64,000 nucleotides of DNA from Streptomyces sp. NBC_01485 (GTDB lineage: Bacteria; Actinomycetota; Actinomycetes; Streptomycetales; Streptomycetaceae): assembly GCF_036227125.1 (NCBI RefSeq), contig NZ_CP109435.1, positions 868,001-932,000 on the forward strand, in the 5' to 3' direction. The notes under the pieces are model-generated. The model was given only the letters and a program-made list of their open reading frames with translations, searched no databases and had not been told where the DNA came from. Position numbers and translations under genes: made by a program. Numbering within the stretch: position 1 is the stretch's first letter; every line of letters begins with the position of its first letter. Shown in pieces: positions 11,206 through 20,617 of the stretch.

Positions 11206-11894
11206 GGATCGGTCCTTCCGGTGGTGGCGGTGAGAGCGGTGAGGGCGCGCAGCGGGTCGTGCGCGGGCGGGTCGGCGCCGTCCAGCAGCGCCTGGACGGT
11301 CGACTCCCAGGAGGCCAGGGCATGCCGGGAGCGGTAGGCGAGGAGGGCGTCCATGGCGTCGCGCGGCAGCCGGATCCAGCCGCAGCCGGGGAAGTGCTGC
11401 TCGACCATCTCCCGCCAGGTGGCGACCGGCATCCGGAAGGCCGCCTCCCGGTCCCACGGGACCGGCTCGACCTGGAAGCCGCCGTCTCCGGTGAACGCCG
11501 TACCGGAGAAGAGCATCAGCAGCGGGACCTCACCGCCGGTGAGGGCGGTGAGGTAGCGGGTCGCGGCGACGTCCATGTCGTAGGTGCAGGGCACGACGAC
11601 GTCGGCTTCGATCTCTCCGGTGAAGCTCGGGACCATGACCGAGACCTGGGCGAACTGCACCGGCTGGAGCGTGCTGCCCCAGCGTGAGCGCTCGCCGAAG
11701 AGGTCTGCCAGGCCGCCGGCCTCGGCGGACTCGTAGCCGCGGCGGGCCGGTTCGATGCGGATCTGGCAGCGCAGCGCGAGGGCGTGCACGCGTGCGTTGC
11801 CGGCGGCGGTGACGCGCAGCCGGAAGACGAGGGTCGGTCCGGCGGCGTACCGGTCGGCGCGGACGCCGGTACAGGCGAAGGAGAACTCCGTCAC
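11202..11894 (-). CDS. DUF6084-like hydrogenase-associated protein
   Basis: 230 aa, soluble. I believe it matches the DUF6084 family found beside actinobacterial group 1h hydrogenases. It reads as a beta-rich N-terminus (FSFACTGVRADRYAAGPTL, LRCQIRIEPARRGY) and then WGSTLQPVQFAQVSVMVPSF and a GCGWIRLPRDAMDALLAYR segment. The GTG start is fused to the preceding stop as GTGA, and its own stop overlaps the next GTG. No catalytic motif recognised. Coupled translation with DUF5947 suggests a complex. Confidence 0.8.
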   Translation of the reverse strand: MTEFSFACTGVRADRYAAGPTLVFRLRVTAAGNARVHALALRCQIRIEPARRGYESAEAGGLADLFGERSRWGSTLQPVQFAQVSVMVPSFTGEIEADVVVPCTYDMDVAATRYLTALTGGEVPLLMLFSGTAFTGDGGFQVEPVPWDREAAFRMPVATWREMVEQHFPGCGWIRLPRDAMDALLAYRSRHALASWESTVQALLDGADPPAHDPLRALTALTATTGRTDP

Positions 11895-12556
11895 GGCCGC
11901 ACCGCCTCGTCCGGCGCGTGGCGCGCCCCGCCCACGGGCCGGGCGCGGCGTGAGACGTCCGCGAAGAACGCGTCCAGCGCGGCGCGGGCCTCGGCTCCGC
12001 CGTCGAAGCCCTGCCACAACAGGCGCATGCGGCCGACGAGTTCGTAGCAGATGTCGATCGGTACGAGGTGGCACTCGCAGTGGCCGTCGGTGCGGCGCAG
12101 CAGCAGCGCCTCCACGTCGGGTTCGAGGAGTTCGGCGAGGGGGCTGCCGCCGAGGACGTCCGTCCAGGTGGCCGGTTCGAGTTCGCTCTCGGTGGCTCCG
12201 GCCGGGCTGGGGTAGAGGGCGACCAGCCGGTCGAGGGCCGCGTTGCGGAAGAGGAAGGCGACGCCGACCGGGATCTGCAACGCGTCCCACGCGCTGTCGT
12301 CGAGGCGGTGTCCGGGGTCGGTGAGGTAGCGGGCGGGGACCGTGCGGAAGCGGCCCGCGGCGGCGCCCGGCTGTGCCATCAGCAGCGCGCAGGGGGTGCA
12401 GGCGCAGACGAGGGCGCGTTTCTCGGTGTCGACCAGGTGGCGGTGGTCGTCCTCGGCCACCGCCACCGCGCACAGTTCGCACCGTTCGGGCTGCGGCGGA
12501 CGCTCGGTGAGGAACCTCCGCAGGCCGGACGGGCGCGTCGCCGGGGACGCCGTCAT
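11891..12556 (-). CDS. DUF5947-like protein with Cys/His cluster
   Basis: 221 aa. The N-terminus contains RCELC, then DDHRHLVD and ALVCACTPCALLM, giving CxxC...H..H...CxCxxC. That spacing could bind zinc or an Fe-S/Rieske-like centre. Families of this kind (DUF5947) are linked to high-affinity hydrogenases. The ATG at 12554-12556 overlaps the NifU-like stop (ATGA); a 47-codon upstream extension was rejected because it is antisense-like. Could act in electron transfer from HhySL, an inference from ligands and context. Confidence 0.82.
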   Translation of the reverse strand: MTASPATRPSGLRRFLTERPPQPERCELCAVAVAEDDHRHLVDTEKRALVCACTPCALLMAQPGAAAGRFRTVPARYLTDPGHRLDDSAWDALQIPVGVAFLFRNAALDRLVALYPSPAGATESELEPATWTDVLGGSPLAELLEPDVEALLLRRTDGHCECHLVPIDICYELVGRMRLLWQGFDGGAEARAALDAFFADVSRRARPVGGARHAPDEAVRP

Positions 12557-13086
12557 CGGGCCCCCGCCGGTGCCGTGCCGATCTGGAGGAGCGTGGGCCC
12601 GGCGGGCGCGGTCTGTACGTCGACGGCCCTGACCTCCGGTGCGAAGCAGGCGAGCGCCGTCTCCGCGGCCTGTCGGGCATCCGCGCCGGAGCCGCACCCG
12701 CAGCCGCCGCTCGACGGGGCCCGCAGCTTCAGGGTGCCGCTGTCCTCGTCGAAGTCCACGACGTCCAGGGCGTGTTCGCGGACGCTGTCGAGGGCGCGGG
12801 CGATGCGGGTGTCGCGGTCCTCGGGGTGCAGGTCGTGCAGGACGAGGAGGCTCGCGACCAGGTTGTCGCCGAGCAGTCCCGCCAGGGGGTCGCCCGCGGC
12901 GGAGGACTGGAGCTGGAGGATGCGGGCCAGGCCGGCGCCGTAGAAGTCCATGAGGGACCGGACGAGTTCCTCGGCCGCCGCGGCGGCGGCCAGGTCGCCG
13001 CTCGCGGTCAGCCGGTCGAGCACCTCCTCGACCCGGCGTCCGGTCTGCTCCGCGTTCACCGGCGCCGCCGCCGTCGGCGCGCTCAT
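12553..13086 (-). CDS. NifU-like Fe-S scaffold protein
   Basis: 177 aa. A helical N-terminus (LVRSLMDFYGAGLARILQL) is followed by a NifU C-terminal-like domain: LDVVDFDEDSGTLKLRAPSSGGCGCGSG, then ALACFAPEVRAVDVQ. The usual CxxC of NifU C-terminal domains appears here as GGCGCGSG. It overlaps both hhyL (start 13084-13086) and DUF5947, so it is made in step with the large subunit. Likely cluster delivery or repair for the hydrogenase (inference). Confidence 0.85.
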   Translation of the reverse strand: MSAPTAAAPVNAEQTGRRVEEVLDRLTASGDLAAAAAAEELVRSLMDFYGAGLARILQLQSSAAGDPLAGLLGDNLVASLLVLHDLHPEDRDTRIARALDSVREHALDVVDFDEDSGTLKLRAPSSGGCGCGSGADARQAAETALACFAPEVRAVDVQTAPAGPTLLQIGTAPAGAR

Positions 13087-14867
13087 CCGCCCAGTCCGCT
13101 CAGGCCGGTGGGCACGTGCATGGACTTCACGGTCTTGCCGCCGCCGACGTACATGTGGACGCCGCAGGGCAGACAGGGGTCGAAGCTGCGGACGGCGCGC
13201 ATGATGTCGATGCCCTTGAAGTTCTCCGGGGTGTTCTCCTCGAAGATGGGCGTGTTCTGCACGGCGTCCTCGTACGGGCCCGGGGTGCCGAAGGTGTCCC
13301 TGGTGCTGGCGTTCCAGGGGGTGGGCGGGTACGGGTGGTAGTTGGCGATCTTGCCGTCGCGGATCACCATGTGGTGGGAGAGGACGCCGCGGACCGCCTC
13401 GGTGAAGCCAACGCCGAGCCCCTCGTCCGGGACCTCGAACTTCTCCCAGGTCTGGGTGCGTCCGGCGCGGACCTCCTCGAGGCCCTTCTCCGCGAAGTGC
13501 AGGGCGATGGCGGCGGTGTAGGCCTGGAAGTAGGTGCGCGCGCGGTTGCGTTCCAGCGCGTTGGACCACTTCGGGATCTTCCACTCGAAGCTGGTCTCCG
13601 GCTTGGTCATCGTGCGGGGCAGGTTGATGACCACGCTGTGGCCGGTGGCCTTCACGTACCCGGTGTCGACGAGTCCGGACAGGGCCGTCGACCAGAGGCG
13701 GGCGATGGGGCCGCCGCCGGTGTCCAGGGCGAGGTGGTCCTTGCCGTCGAACCAGCGCGGGGACATGACCCAGCTGTACTTGTCGTCGAAGTTCCGCTTC
13801 TGCGGGGCCGGGATGGTGTGCTGGTTCCACGGGTGGCGCGGGTCCACCGGGTTGCCGAGCGGGTCGTGGGTGACGAACTGCTCCAGGCCCTGCCAGTCCT
13901 CGTAGTAGGAGCTGCCCAGCAGGATGCGGATGCCGAGGTTGATCTCGGTGAGGTCGTTGGTGACGAGCTTGCCGTCGACGACGATGCCGGGCGTGACGAA
14001 CATGCGCCGGCCCCAGTCCGTCATGTTGGCGTAGGTGAAGTCGCAGTACTCGGGGTCGTTGAGCGCGCCCCAGCAGCCGAGCAGGACACGCCGGCGGCCG
14101 ACTTCCTCGTAGCCGGGCAGCGCCTCGTAGAAGAAGTCGAAGAGGTCGTCGTGCAGGGGCACGACGCGCTTCATGAACTCCACGTAGCGCATCAGGCGGC
14201 TGAGGTAGTCCGTGAAGAGCTGCACGGAGGCGATGGTGCCGACGCCGCCCGGGTAGAGCGTGGAGGGGTGCACATGGCGGCCCTCCATCAGGCAGAACAT
14301 CTCGCGCGTGTAGCGGCTGACCTGGAGGGCCTCGCGGTAGAACTCGCCCTCCAGAGGGTTGAGCGAGCGCATGATGTCGGCGATCGTGCGGTAGCCGTGC
14401 TCGGCGGCGTGCGGGGCCTCGGTGCGCTCGGCGAGTTCGAGGACGCCGGGGTTGGTCTCCTTGACCATCTTCTCGCAGTAGTCGACCCCGACCAGGTTCT
14501 CCTGGAAGATGTTGTGGTCGAACATGTACTCCGCGGACTCGCCGAGGTTGATGATCCACTCGGCGAGGTGCGGGGGCTTCACGCCGTACGCCATGTTCTG
14601 CGCGTACACCGAGCAGGTGGCGTGGTTGTCCCCGCAGATCCCGCAGATGCGGCTGGTGATGAAGTGGGCGTCGCGGGGGTCCTTGCCGCGCATGAAGACG
14701 CTGTAGCCGCGGAAGACCGACGACGTGCTGTAGCACTCCGCGACCCGCTTCTGCTTGAAGTCGATCTTCGTGTGGATGCCCAGGCTGCCCACGATCCGGG
14801 TGATCGGGTCCCAGGCCATCTCCACCAGGCCGCTGCCGTCGCCGGCCGCTTTCGTCTTCGGTGCCAT
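13083..14867 (-). CDS. hhyL: Group 1h [NiFe] hydrogenase large subunit
   Basis: 594 aa catalytic subunit that oxidises H2. The L1 motif RICGICGDNH (residues 73-82) and L2 motif DPCLPCGVH (563-571) supply the four Ni-Fe cysteines. Twenty-three residues follow His571 and should be trimmed by the linked protease. The early WDPITRIVGSLGIH and STSSVFRGYSVFMRGKDPRD are typical of high-affinity actinobacterial enzymes. It follows hhyS by about 90 bp. Known relatives scavenge atmospheric H2, especially in spores or starving cells; that role is inferred here. Confidence 0.98.
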   Translation of the reverse strand: MAPKTKAAGDGSGLVEMAWDPITRIVGSLGIHTKIDFKQKRVAECYSTSSVFRGYSVFMRGKDPRDAHFITSRICGICGDNHATCSVYAQNMAYGVKPPHLAEWIINLGESAEYMFDHNIFQENLVGVDYCEKMVKETNPGVLELAERTEAPHAAEHGYRTIADIMRSLNPLEGEFYREALQVSRYTREMFCLMEGRHVHPSTLYPGGVGTIASVQLFTDYLSRLMRYVEFMKRVVPLHDDLFDFFYEALPGYEEVGRRRVLLGCWGALNDPEYCDFTYANMTDWGRRMFVTPGIVVDGKLVTNDLTEINLGIRILLGSSYYEDWQGLEQFVTHDPLGNPVDPRHPWNQHTIPAPQKRNFDDKYSWVMSPRWFDGKDHLALDTGGGPIARLWSTALSGLVDTGYVKATGHSVVINLPRTMTKPETSFEWKIPKWSNALERNRARTYFQAYTAAIALHFAEKGLEEVRAGRTQTWEKFEVPDEGLGVGFTEAVRGVLSHHMVIRDGKIANYHPYPPTPWNASTRDTFGTPGPYEDAVQNTPIFEENTPENFKGIDIMRAVRSFDPCLPCGVHMYVGGGKTVKSMHVPTGLSGLGG

Positions 14868-14957
14868 CTGTGTGCCGTGCCCTTCGTTGCGCGGGAGGTT
14901 CGTGGGGGGGGTGCACGAAGCGGGGAGCGGATTGCTCGCGTCACTCGCGGCGGACGC

Positions 14958-16031
<1,074 letters not shown>

Positions 16032-16094
16032 GGGACCGCCTCCTGGGGAGGTAAGGGATGAAGGTCTGCATTTCGACCCTCGACTTTCTTCGTA

Positions 16095-17912
16095 TCAGCC
16101 CATCGGCCGTGACGAGATGCCATCGAGGGCCATTCCGGTGACACCGGCGGCAGAGGGGTCCGGACCGGTTTGCGCAACCGCTGCCGGAACGAGGTGCGGC
16201 GGGGTGCACGCCGGCCGCTCCTTGTGGACGAAGGAACGGCGCAGCGCGTGGTACGGGGCGTCCGGGTCGTCGAAGGTCCGCCGCATCCGGGCCAGCTCCC
16301 GCTCACGGAAGCCGGCCAGCGGGGTCGTGCTCTCCAGCCGGTCCAGCTCCGTCTTCTTCGCGGTGATCCGGGACGCCGTCGCCGGAAGGGACGCGAGCCG
16401 CGCCGCCAGGCCGCCGACCTCCCGCGCGAACGCGTCGGGACCACGGTCGACCACCCGGTCGACGAGCCCGAGACGCAGTGCGCTCGCCGAGCTGACCGGC
16501 AGCGCCTCGCCCATGAGGCGTTCGGCCGTCGCGGCTCCCACCCTGCGCGGCAGGGTGTGCGTCCAGTACTCCGAGCCGTACAGGCCCATCAGACGGTAGT
16601 GCGGGTTCAGGACGGCGCCCGAGCGGCACCACACCTCGTCGGCGGCCAGGGCGAGCAGCACCCCGCCCGCCGCGGCGTTGCCCGCGACCGCCGAGACCAC
16701 CAGCCGGTCCGTCGTCGTCAGGACCGCCTCGACCAGATCGTCGATGGCGTTGATGTTCGCCCAGGACTCGGCGGCCGGGTCGGCGGCGGCCTCGATGACG
16801 TTGAGGTGGATCCCGTTGGAGAAGAAGTCCCGTTCGCCGCCCAGCACCAGCACCGAGGTGGGCCGCGCGCACGCTTCCCGGTAGGCGTCCAGCAGACGCC
16901 GGCACTGCTCCGTGCTCATGGCGCCGCCGGGGAAGGAGAACGAGAGGTGGCCGACGTTCCCGTCCTCCCGGTAGCGGATGTCCGTCCAGGTGGGGTGGCG
17001 CACCTCGGACAACAGGGGCAGGGCGTCCTCGGGCAGCGGCGGCAGCCGGTCGCCCAGGGCCCGTACGGCGGGCAGTTTGAACGTGGGCGGCTGCCCGGCC
17101 CCCCGCCGGGGCCGCAGCTCGGGGATCCACACGGCGCCGTCCCTGGTGGCCCGGCAGACCGCCCCGGCCCGGGTCGCCAGCAGTTCGCCCGGGCGGCCGC
17201 GCAGCACGCTCTCGGGATGACCGCCGTGCAGATACCACTCGCCGCCGAGCAGCGTGTCCAGCACACCGGGCTGCGAGTCCGCCGCCCTCAGCTTGCGCAG
17301 TACGGTCCGGGTGGAGTCCTCGGCCCAGTCGATCCGCCGGACGCTCTGGTCGAGATACGGGCGGGTGCGCAGGCGGGCGTCGTCCGCGTACGGCACGTCC
17401 CGCTTGCCCGGAACATCTTGCTCGCGTGGTACATCCTGCTTGCGCGGGACATAGGTCCCCCCGGCGAAGCGCTCCACCGCGAGCAGGACGGCCTCGATCG
17501 CGGCGTCGGCGATCTCGCCCCGGTACAGCTCGCTCTTGGGCACCTCGGGAATCCGGCACGGGACGCAGGCCCACACGTCACCGGCGTCCATCTCCCCGTC
17601 GGCCTGCAGGACGGTGACGCCCCACTGGTCGACGCCCTCGTGGATCGCCCAGTCCAGGGAGGACGGTCCGCGGTCGCCCACGGGCCCCGGATGGACGACG
17701 AGGCACGGGTAAGCCGTCCACACCTCCTCGGGAATCGCCGACTTCAGCATCGGCGCCACGACGAGCTGCGGTGCGTGCCGCCGCACGGCGTCCGGCAACG
17801 AGCCGCCCGGCAGGGCGAGTTCCACCGCCACACGGTGGCCGCGGTCGCGCAGCTCGGCGTGGGCGCGCTGGGTGAGGCTGTTGAACGCGCTGGCTAGGAG
17901 CAGGATGTGCAC
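16095..17912 (-). CDS. hypX: HypX, aerobic CO-ligand synthesis protein
   Basis: 605 aa two-domain protein. The N-terminal formyltransferase-like domain (about 1-270) has LVVHPGPVGDRGPSSLDWAI and the HPG-PS-D pattern. The C-terminal enoyl-CoA hydratase-like domain (about 300-560) has SFPGGAMS, LVLGGERDFFSNGIHLNVIE and SAVAGNAAAGG. HypX makes the CO ligand from formyl-tetrahydrofolate in air. The GTG start (17910-17912) has GGAGG upstream; 33 extra codons in frame lack one. A three-copy 18-bp repeat (VPRKQD/VPREQD/VPGKRD) sits in the interdomain loop. First gene of the cluster. Confidence 0.95.
   Translation of the reverse strand: MHILLLASAFNSLTQRAHAELRDRGHRVAVELALPGGSLPDAVRRHAPQLVVAPMLKSAIPEEVWTAYPCLVVHPGPVGDRGPSSLDWAIHEGVDQWGVTVLQADGEMDAGDVWACVPCRIPEVPKSELYRGEIADAAIEAVLLAVERFAGGTYVPRKQDVPREQDVPGKRDVPYADDARLRTRPYLDQSVRRIDWAEDSTRTVLRKLRAADSQPGVLDTLLGGEWYLHGGHPESVLRGRPGELLATRAGAVCRATRDGAVWIPELRPRRGAGQPPTFKLPAVRALGDRLPPLPEDALPLLSEVRHPTWTDIRYREDGNVGHLSFSFPGGAMSTEQCRRLLDAYREACARPTSVLVLGGERDFFSNGIHLNVIEAAADPAAESWANINAIDDLVEAVLTTTDRLVVSAVAGNAAAGGVLLALAADEVWCRSGAVLNPHYRLMGLYGSEYWTHTLPRRVGAATAERLMGEALPVSSASALRLGLVDRVVDRGPDAFAREVGGLAARLASLPATASRITAKKTELDRLESTTPLAGFRERELARMRRTFDDPDAPYHALRRSFVHKERPACTPPHLVPAAVAQTGPDPSAAGVTGMALDGISSRPMG
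17397..17450. repeat. 18-bp tandem repeat, three copies, in hypX
   Basis: Three imperfect 18-bp units encode the hexapeptides VPRKQD, VPREQD and VPGKRD in a loop of the HypX formyltransferase half. They keep the frame and add a charged linker. Confidence 0.7.
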
Positions 17913-18124
17913 GGCTGCCTCCGGGCGGGCGAACGGCAGGCAGGGATGACCGCCGACGGCGATCCTCGGCCACGGCGGACCGCCGTCCCCGACGACAGAC
18001 GGCGAGGTCACCCGAAATCATCTGAAAGCGGGCACAGATCCGCCATCCGGCCTCACCGGCCCCACCAGCCCACGCCCGCGGCGGCACCGACGGCCCGGCT
18101 CACCGCGTCAGCCGCCGTGCGTGA
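17913..18124 (-). promoter_or_regulatory. Probable promoter region of hydrogenase cluster
   Basis: This 212-bp gap precedes hypX, the first gene of the cluster. I see no clear -10/-35 pair or palindrome, so the placement rests on gene order alone. Confidence 0.35.
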
Positions 18125-18382
18125 TCACCGTCGCCGCAGGCCGCTGGTGATGCGCTCCCACGGGGTGCGGGTGGCACCGAAATGGGTCTCGTGGGTCCAG
18201 ATGTGGGTGCACGACCGGCACTGCAGGTGGAGCAGGCTGCCGACGTTGGAGAGCAGGTAGCGCCAGTGCTCGGAGCAGGTGCGGCCCTGCTCGCAGGTGG
18301 CGCACCCGCGGCGGTCGTCGCAGTTCGGGCAGGCCACCCAGGCACGCCGCCCGACGTCGGCCTGCGGGTCAAGCGGCAGCAT
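18125..18382 (-). CDS. Small zinc-ribbon-like protein
   Basis: 85 aa with CPNC, CATCEQGRTC and CRSC plus His residues, read as two zinc ribbons; C-H spacing such as SEHWRYLLSNVGSLLHLQC is conserved-looking. Soluble and basic at the C-terminus. The ATG at 18380-18382 overlaps the end of the upstream gene by 14 nt, so the two are probably co-translated. Might bind nucleic acid or act as a metal sensor near the hydrogenase; function unknown. Confidence 0.75.
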   Translation of the reverse strand: MLPLDPQADVGRRAWVACPNCDDRRGCATCEQGRTCSEHWRYLLSNVGSLLHLQCRSCTHIWTHETHFGATRTPWERITSGLRRR

Positions 18383-18650
18383 GGCCGTCCCCTCTCCGCG
18401 GCAGCACGCCGGCCGAGACCAGCTCGTCGTACACGCGCTGCTGCTCCGCGCTGAGGCCGGAGTACAGCAGCTCGTACGCCGCTTCCTCGCCGCGCAGTGC
18501 GGCGATGGGGTCCCAGTCGGAGCCGAGAGCGTCCAGGACGTGGGCGCGCCGGAGCATTTCGTGTGCGCTCAGGTCGACGGCGAAGTCGACCGTCGGGCGG
18601 GCGCCAGGCTGATCCGGTTCGCCGGGGAGAGCACGGCCATCGGGGGACAT
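18369..18650 (-). CDS. Small DUF6400-like protein
   Basis: 93 aa. The core FAVDLSAHEMLRRAHVLDALG followed by DWDPIAALRGEEAAYELLYSGLS resembles Streptomyces DUF6400 proteins (recollection, not searched). Mostly helical, soluble. The ATG at 18648-18650 was preferred to one 27 codons upstream, whose extension is Cys/Pro-rich and low quality. It overlaps the zinc-ribbon gene, which suggests a shared role. No function can be assigned. Confidence 0.75.
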   Translation of the reverse strand: MSPDGRALPGEPDQPGARPTVDFAVDLSAHEMLRRAHVLDALGSDWDPIAALRGEEAAYELLYSGLSAEQQRVYDELVSAGVLPRRGDGHAAA

Positions 18651-18895
18651 AGGACCGAACGTAGGTAAGCGTTCCCGGCCCACACAAGAGCAGGTGGGAG
18701 AAGTCACAGCAGGCCCGCGCCCCGAGGGCACCCTGCGGCGGTCCTCACCTTGGCCGTCTGTCGGTCCGAGGAAGGCCGACCGTCGCAGTGGCTGCCGGGC
18801 TAGGGTGATCCTTCATGCCACCTCAGGGTGCCGGGCGGATTCGCCGGGGGAGCCGTGGGGTCGAGTCGCAGATCCCGTGAAGGTGAGGGGTTCCG

Positions 18896-20608
18896 TTGGG
18901 GGGAGCGAGGAGTCGGCGGCACACCGTGGTCGTGCTCACCGCGTTACAGGTGGAGTACGAGGCGGTGCACCGGCACCTGAAGGACGTCCGCGAGGTCGAG
19001 TTACCGCAAGGCACCCTCCTCGACGTCGGCCGGATACCCGGCCTCGACTGGCAGGTGGCGCTGGCCGAGACGGGGCCCACCAACACCCGTGCCGCGCTCG
19101 TCGCACAGTCCGCGATCGAGCATTTCGACGCCGAGGCGGTGTTCTTCGTCGGCGTCGCCGGTGCCCTCAAGGACGATGTTCACCTCGGTGACGTCGTCGT
19201 CGCCAGAAAGATCTACGGCTATCACGGCGGCCGGGAGAGCGTGGACGGGTTCAGCGCTCGGCCCGACGTCTGGGAATCGGCGTACGACATCGACCAGTTG
19301 GTGCGCTCCGCCCGCCGCAACGAGCCATGGGCCTTCCTCGCCCCGCAGCAGCAGCCGGCCGCGCTGCCCCGGGTGCATTTCGAACCGATCGCCTCGGGCG
19401 ATGTGCTGATCGGCTCCCGCGGCTCCGAGACGGCTCGACGGATCCGCAGTCACTACAACGACGCGGTGGCCGTCGACATGGAGAGCCACGGCGTCGCCCA
19501 CGCCGCCAGGATGCACCGCTCGGTGCGGATGCTCTCCGTCCGCGGCATCAGCGACTCCGCCGGCCCGGACAAGGCCGTGTCCGACGCCGCAGGCTCCCAG
19601 CGGACGGCGTCGCGGCACGCCGCCGCCTTCGCGCTGCGGGTCCTGCGCGACCTACGGCCCACGCGGCGGCCGTCCCGGGAGCAGTCCGAGCGGCCCGCGG
19701 TCGTCGTGGTGTCCGGACCCGAACGCGGCCTGGGCCCCGTGGCCTGGAACAGCCGGCCCGTCGTCAGGGTCGAGGAGCAGGAGTACCTGCTGTACGAAGG
19801 TCCCGGAGACCTCCTTCACGAGTCGCGCGACGGCGACGTGGTACGGCGCCAGGCGGTGGCACGTGTGGCGTCCGACCGGGACTCCCGCGGCTCCTACGTC
19901 TGGCTGCGCCAGGTCGAACGGGAGCAGTCCGGGTCCGGCTCGGCCTTCGACCCCCTGGCCGCGCTCGAAGAGGAGGCCAGGTTGTGCCGCGCCTTCCGCG
20001 GCCCCGGGATCGTGCAACTGACCCGCCGCGGGAACACCGCCACCCTCGCCCTGACCTGGCCGGCCGACCCGAAGCTCGGCAGCCCCCTGGAGACCCTGCA
20101 CGAACTGCTGCCCGAGCCTCCCTCGCGGCCCGACCCGCTGCGGCTGCGGTCGATCGTGAAAGGGCTCACCGAAGTGGCCGAAGTCCTGGATGGACTGCAC
20201 AGCCAGGGGTTCTCGCACCGGGCGCTCCGGCCGACCGCGATCGTCATGCACCGGCCGCGCATGGTGCTGCGCGACTTCGGCCTCGCCGCCGTCGCACCAC
20301 GCCAGGGCGAGAACGCCGGGCCCTACCAGGCCCCGGAGCAGCGACACGGCTCTGTCGGCCGTCCCGGACCCGCCACCGACGTCTACCAGTTGGGCGCGCT
20401 GCTGCACCATGCGCTGACCGGCCGGCCACCCGTTCCCGGGCTGCCCGCCTACCGCGCTTCGCCCTCCGTACCGACCGGCCTGGCCCACGCGGTCACCGGT
20501 GCGCTACGGCAGGACCCGGCCGGGCGCCCAGGCGTCCGTACGCTCCGCCTCGCCTTGCTCGCAGCGGTCCGCGAGCTGTCCGCCGTCCCGCCTCTACCCC
20601 GGCGCTGA
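18896..20608 (+). CDS. Purine nucleosidase-like / pseudokinase fusion (putative defence effector)
   Basis: 570 aa. Residues about 8-250 are a PNP/MTA-SAH nucleosidase fold: VVVLTALQVEY, FFVGVAGALKDDVHLGDVV, VDMES (194-196 DME, nucleoside binding) and SVRGISD (Asp220, catalytic). All expected active-site residues are present. Residues about 290-560 look like a protein kinase but HRD is HRA (441-443). DFG (460-462) and the APE-like motif (479-481) remain, so this is probably a pseudokinase or ligand sensor. The TTG start has GGTGAGGGG upstream; GTG at 18926 is an alternative. First gene of a tight three-gene operon. Confidence 0.8.
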   Translation: MGGARSRRHTVVVLTALQVEYEAVHRHLKDVREVELPQGTLLDVGRIPGLDWQVALAETGPTNTRAALVAQSAIEHFDAEAVFFVGVAGALKDDVHLGDVVVARKIYGYHGGRESVDGFSARPDVWESAYDIDQLVRSARRNEPWAFLAPQQQPAALPRVHFEPIASGDVLIGSRGSETARRIRSHYNDAVAVDMESHGVAHAARMHRSVRMLSVRGISDSAGPDKAVSDAAGSQRTASRHAAAFALRVLRDLRPTRRPSREQSERPAVVVVSGPERGLGPVAWNSRPVVRVEEQEYLLYEGPGDLLHESRDGDVVRRQAVARVASDRDSRGSYVWLRQVEREQSGSGSAFDPLAALEEEARLCRAFRGPGIVQLTRRGNTATLALTWPADPKLGSPLETLHELLPEPPSRPDPLRLRSIVKGLTEVAEVLDGLHSQGFSHRALRPTAIVMHRPRMVLRDFGLAAVAPRQGENAGPYQAPEQRHGSVGRPGPATDVYQLGALLHHALTGRPPVPGLPAYRASPSVPTGLAHAVTGALRQDPAGRPGVRTLRLALLAAVRELSAVPPLPRR

Positions 20609-20617
20609 GGATCACCG

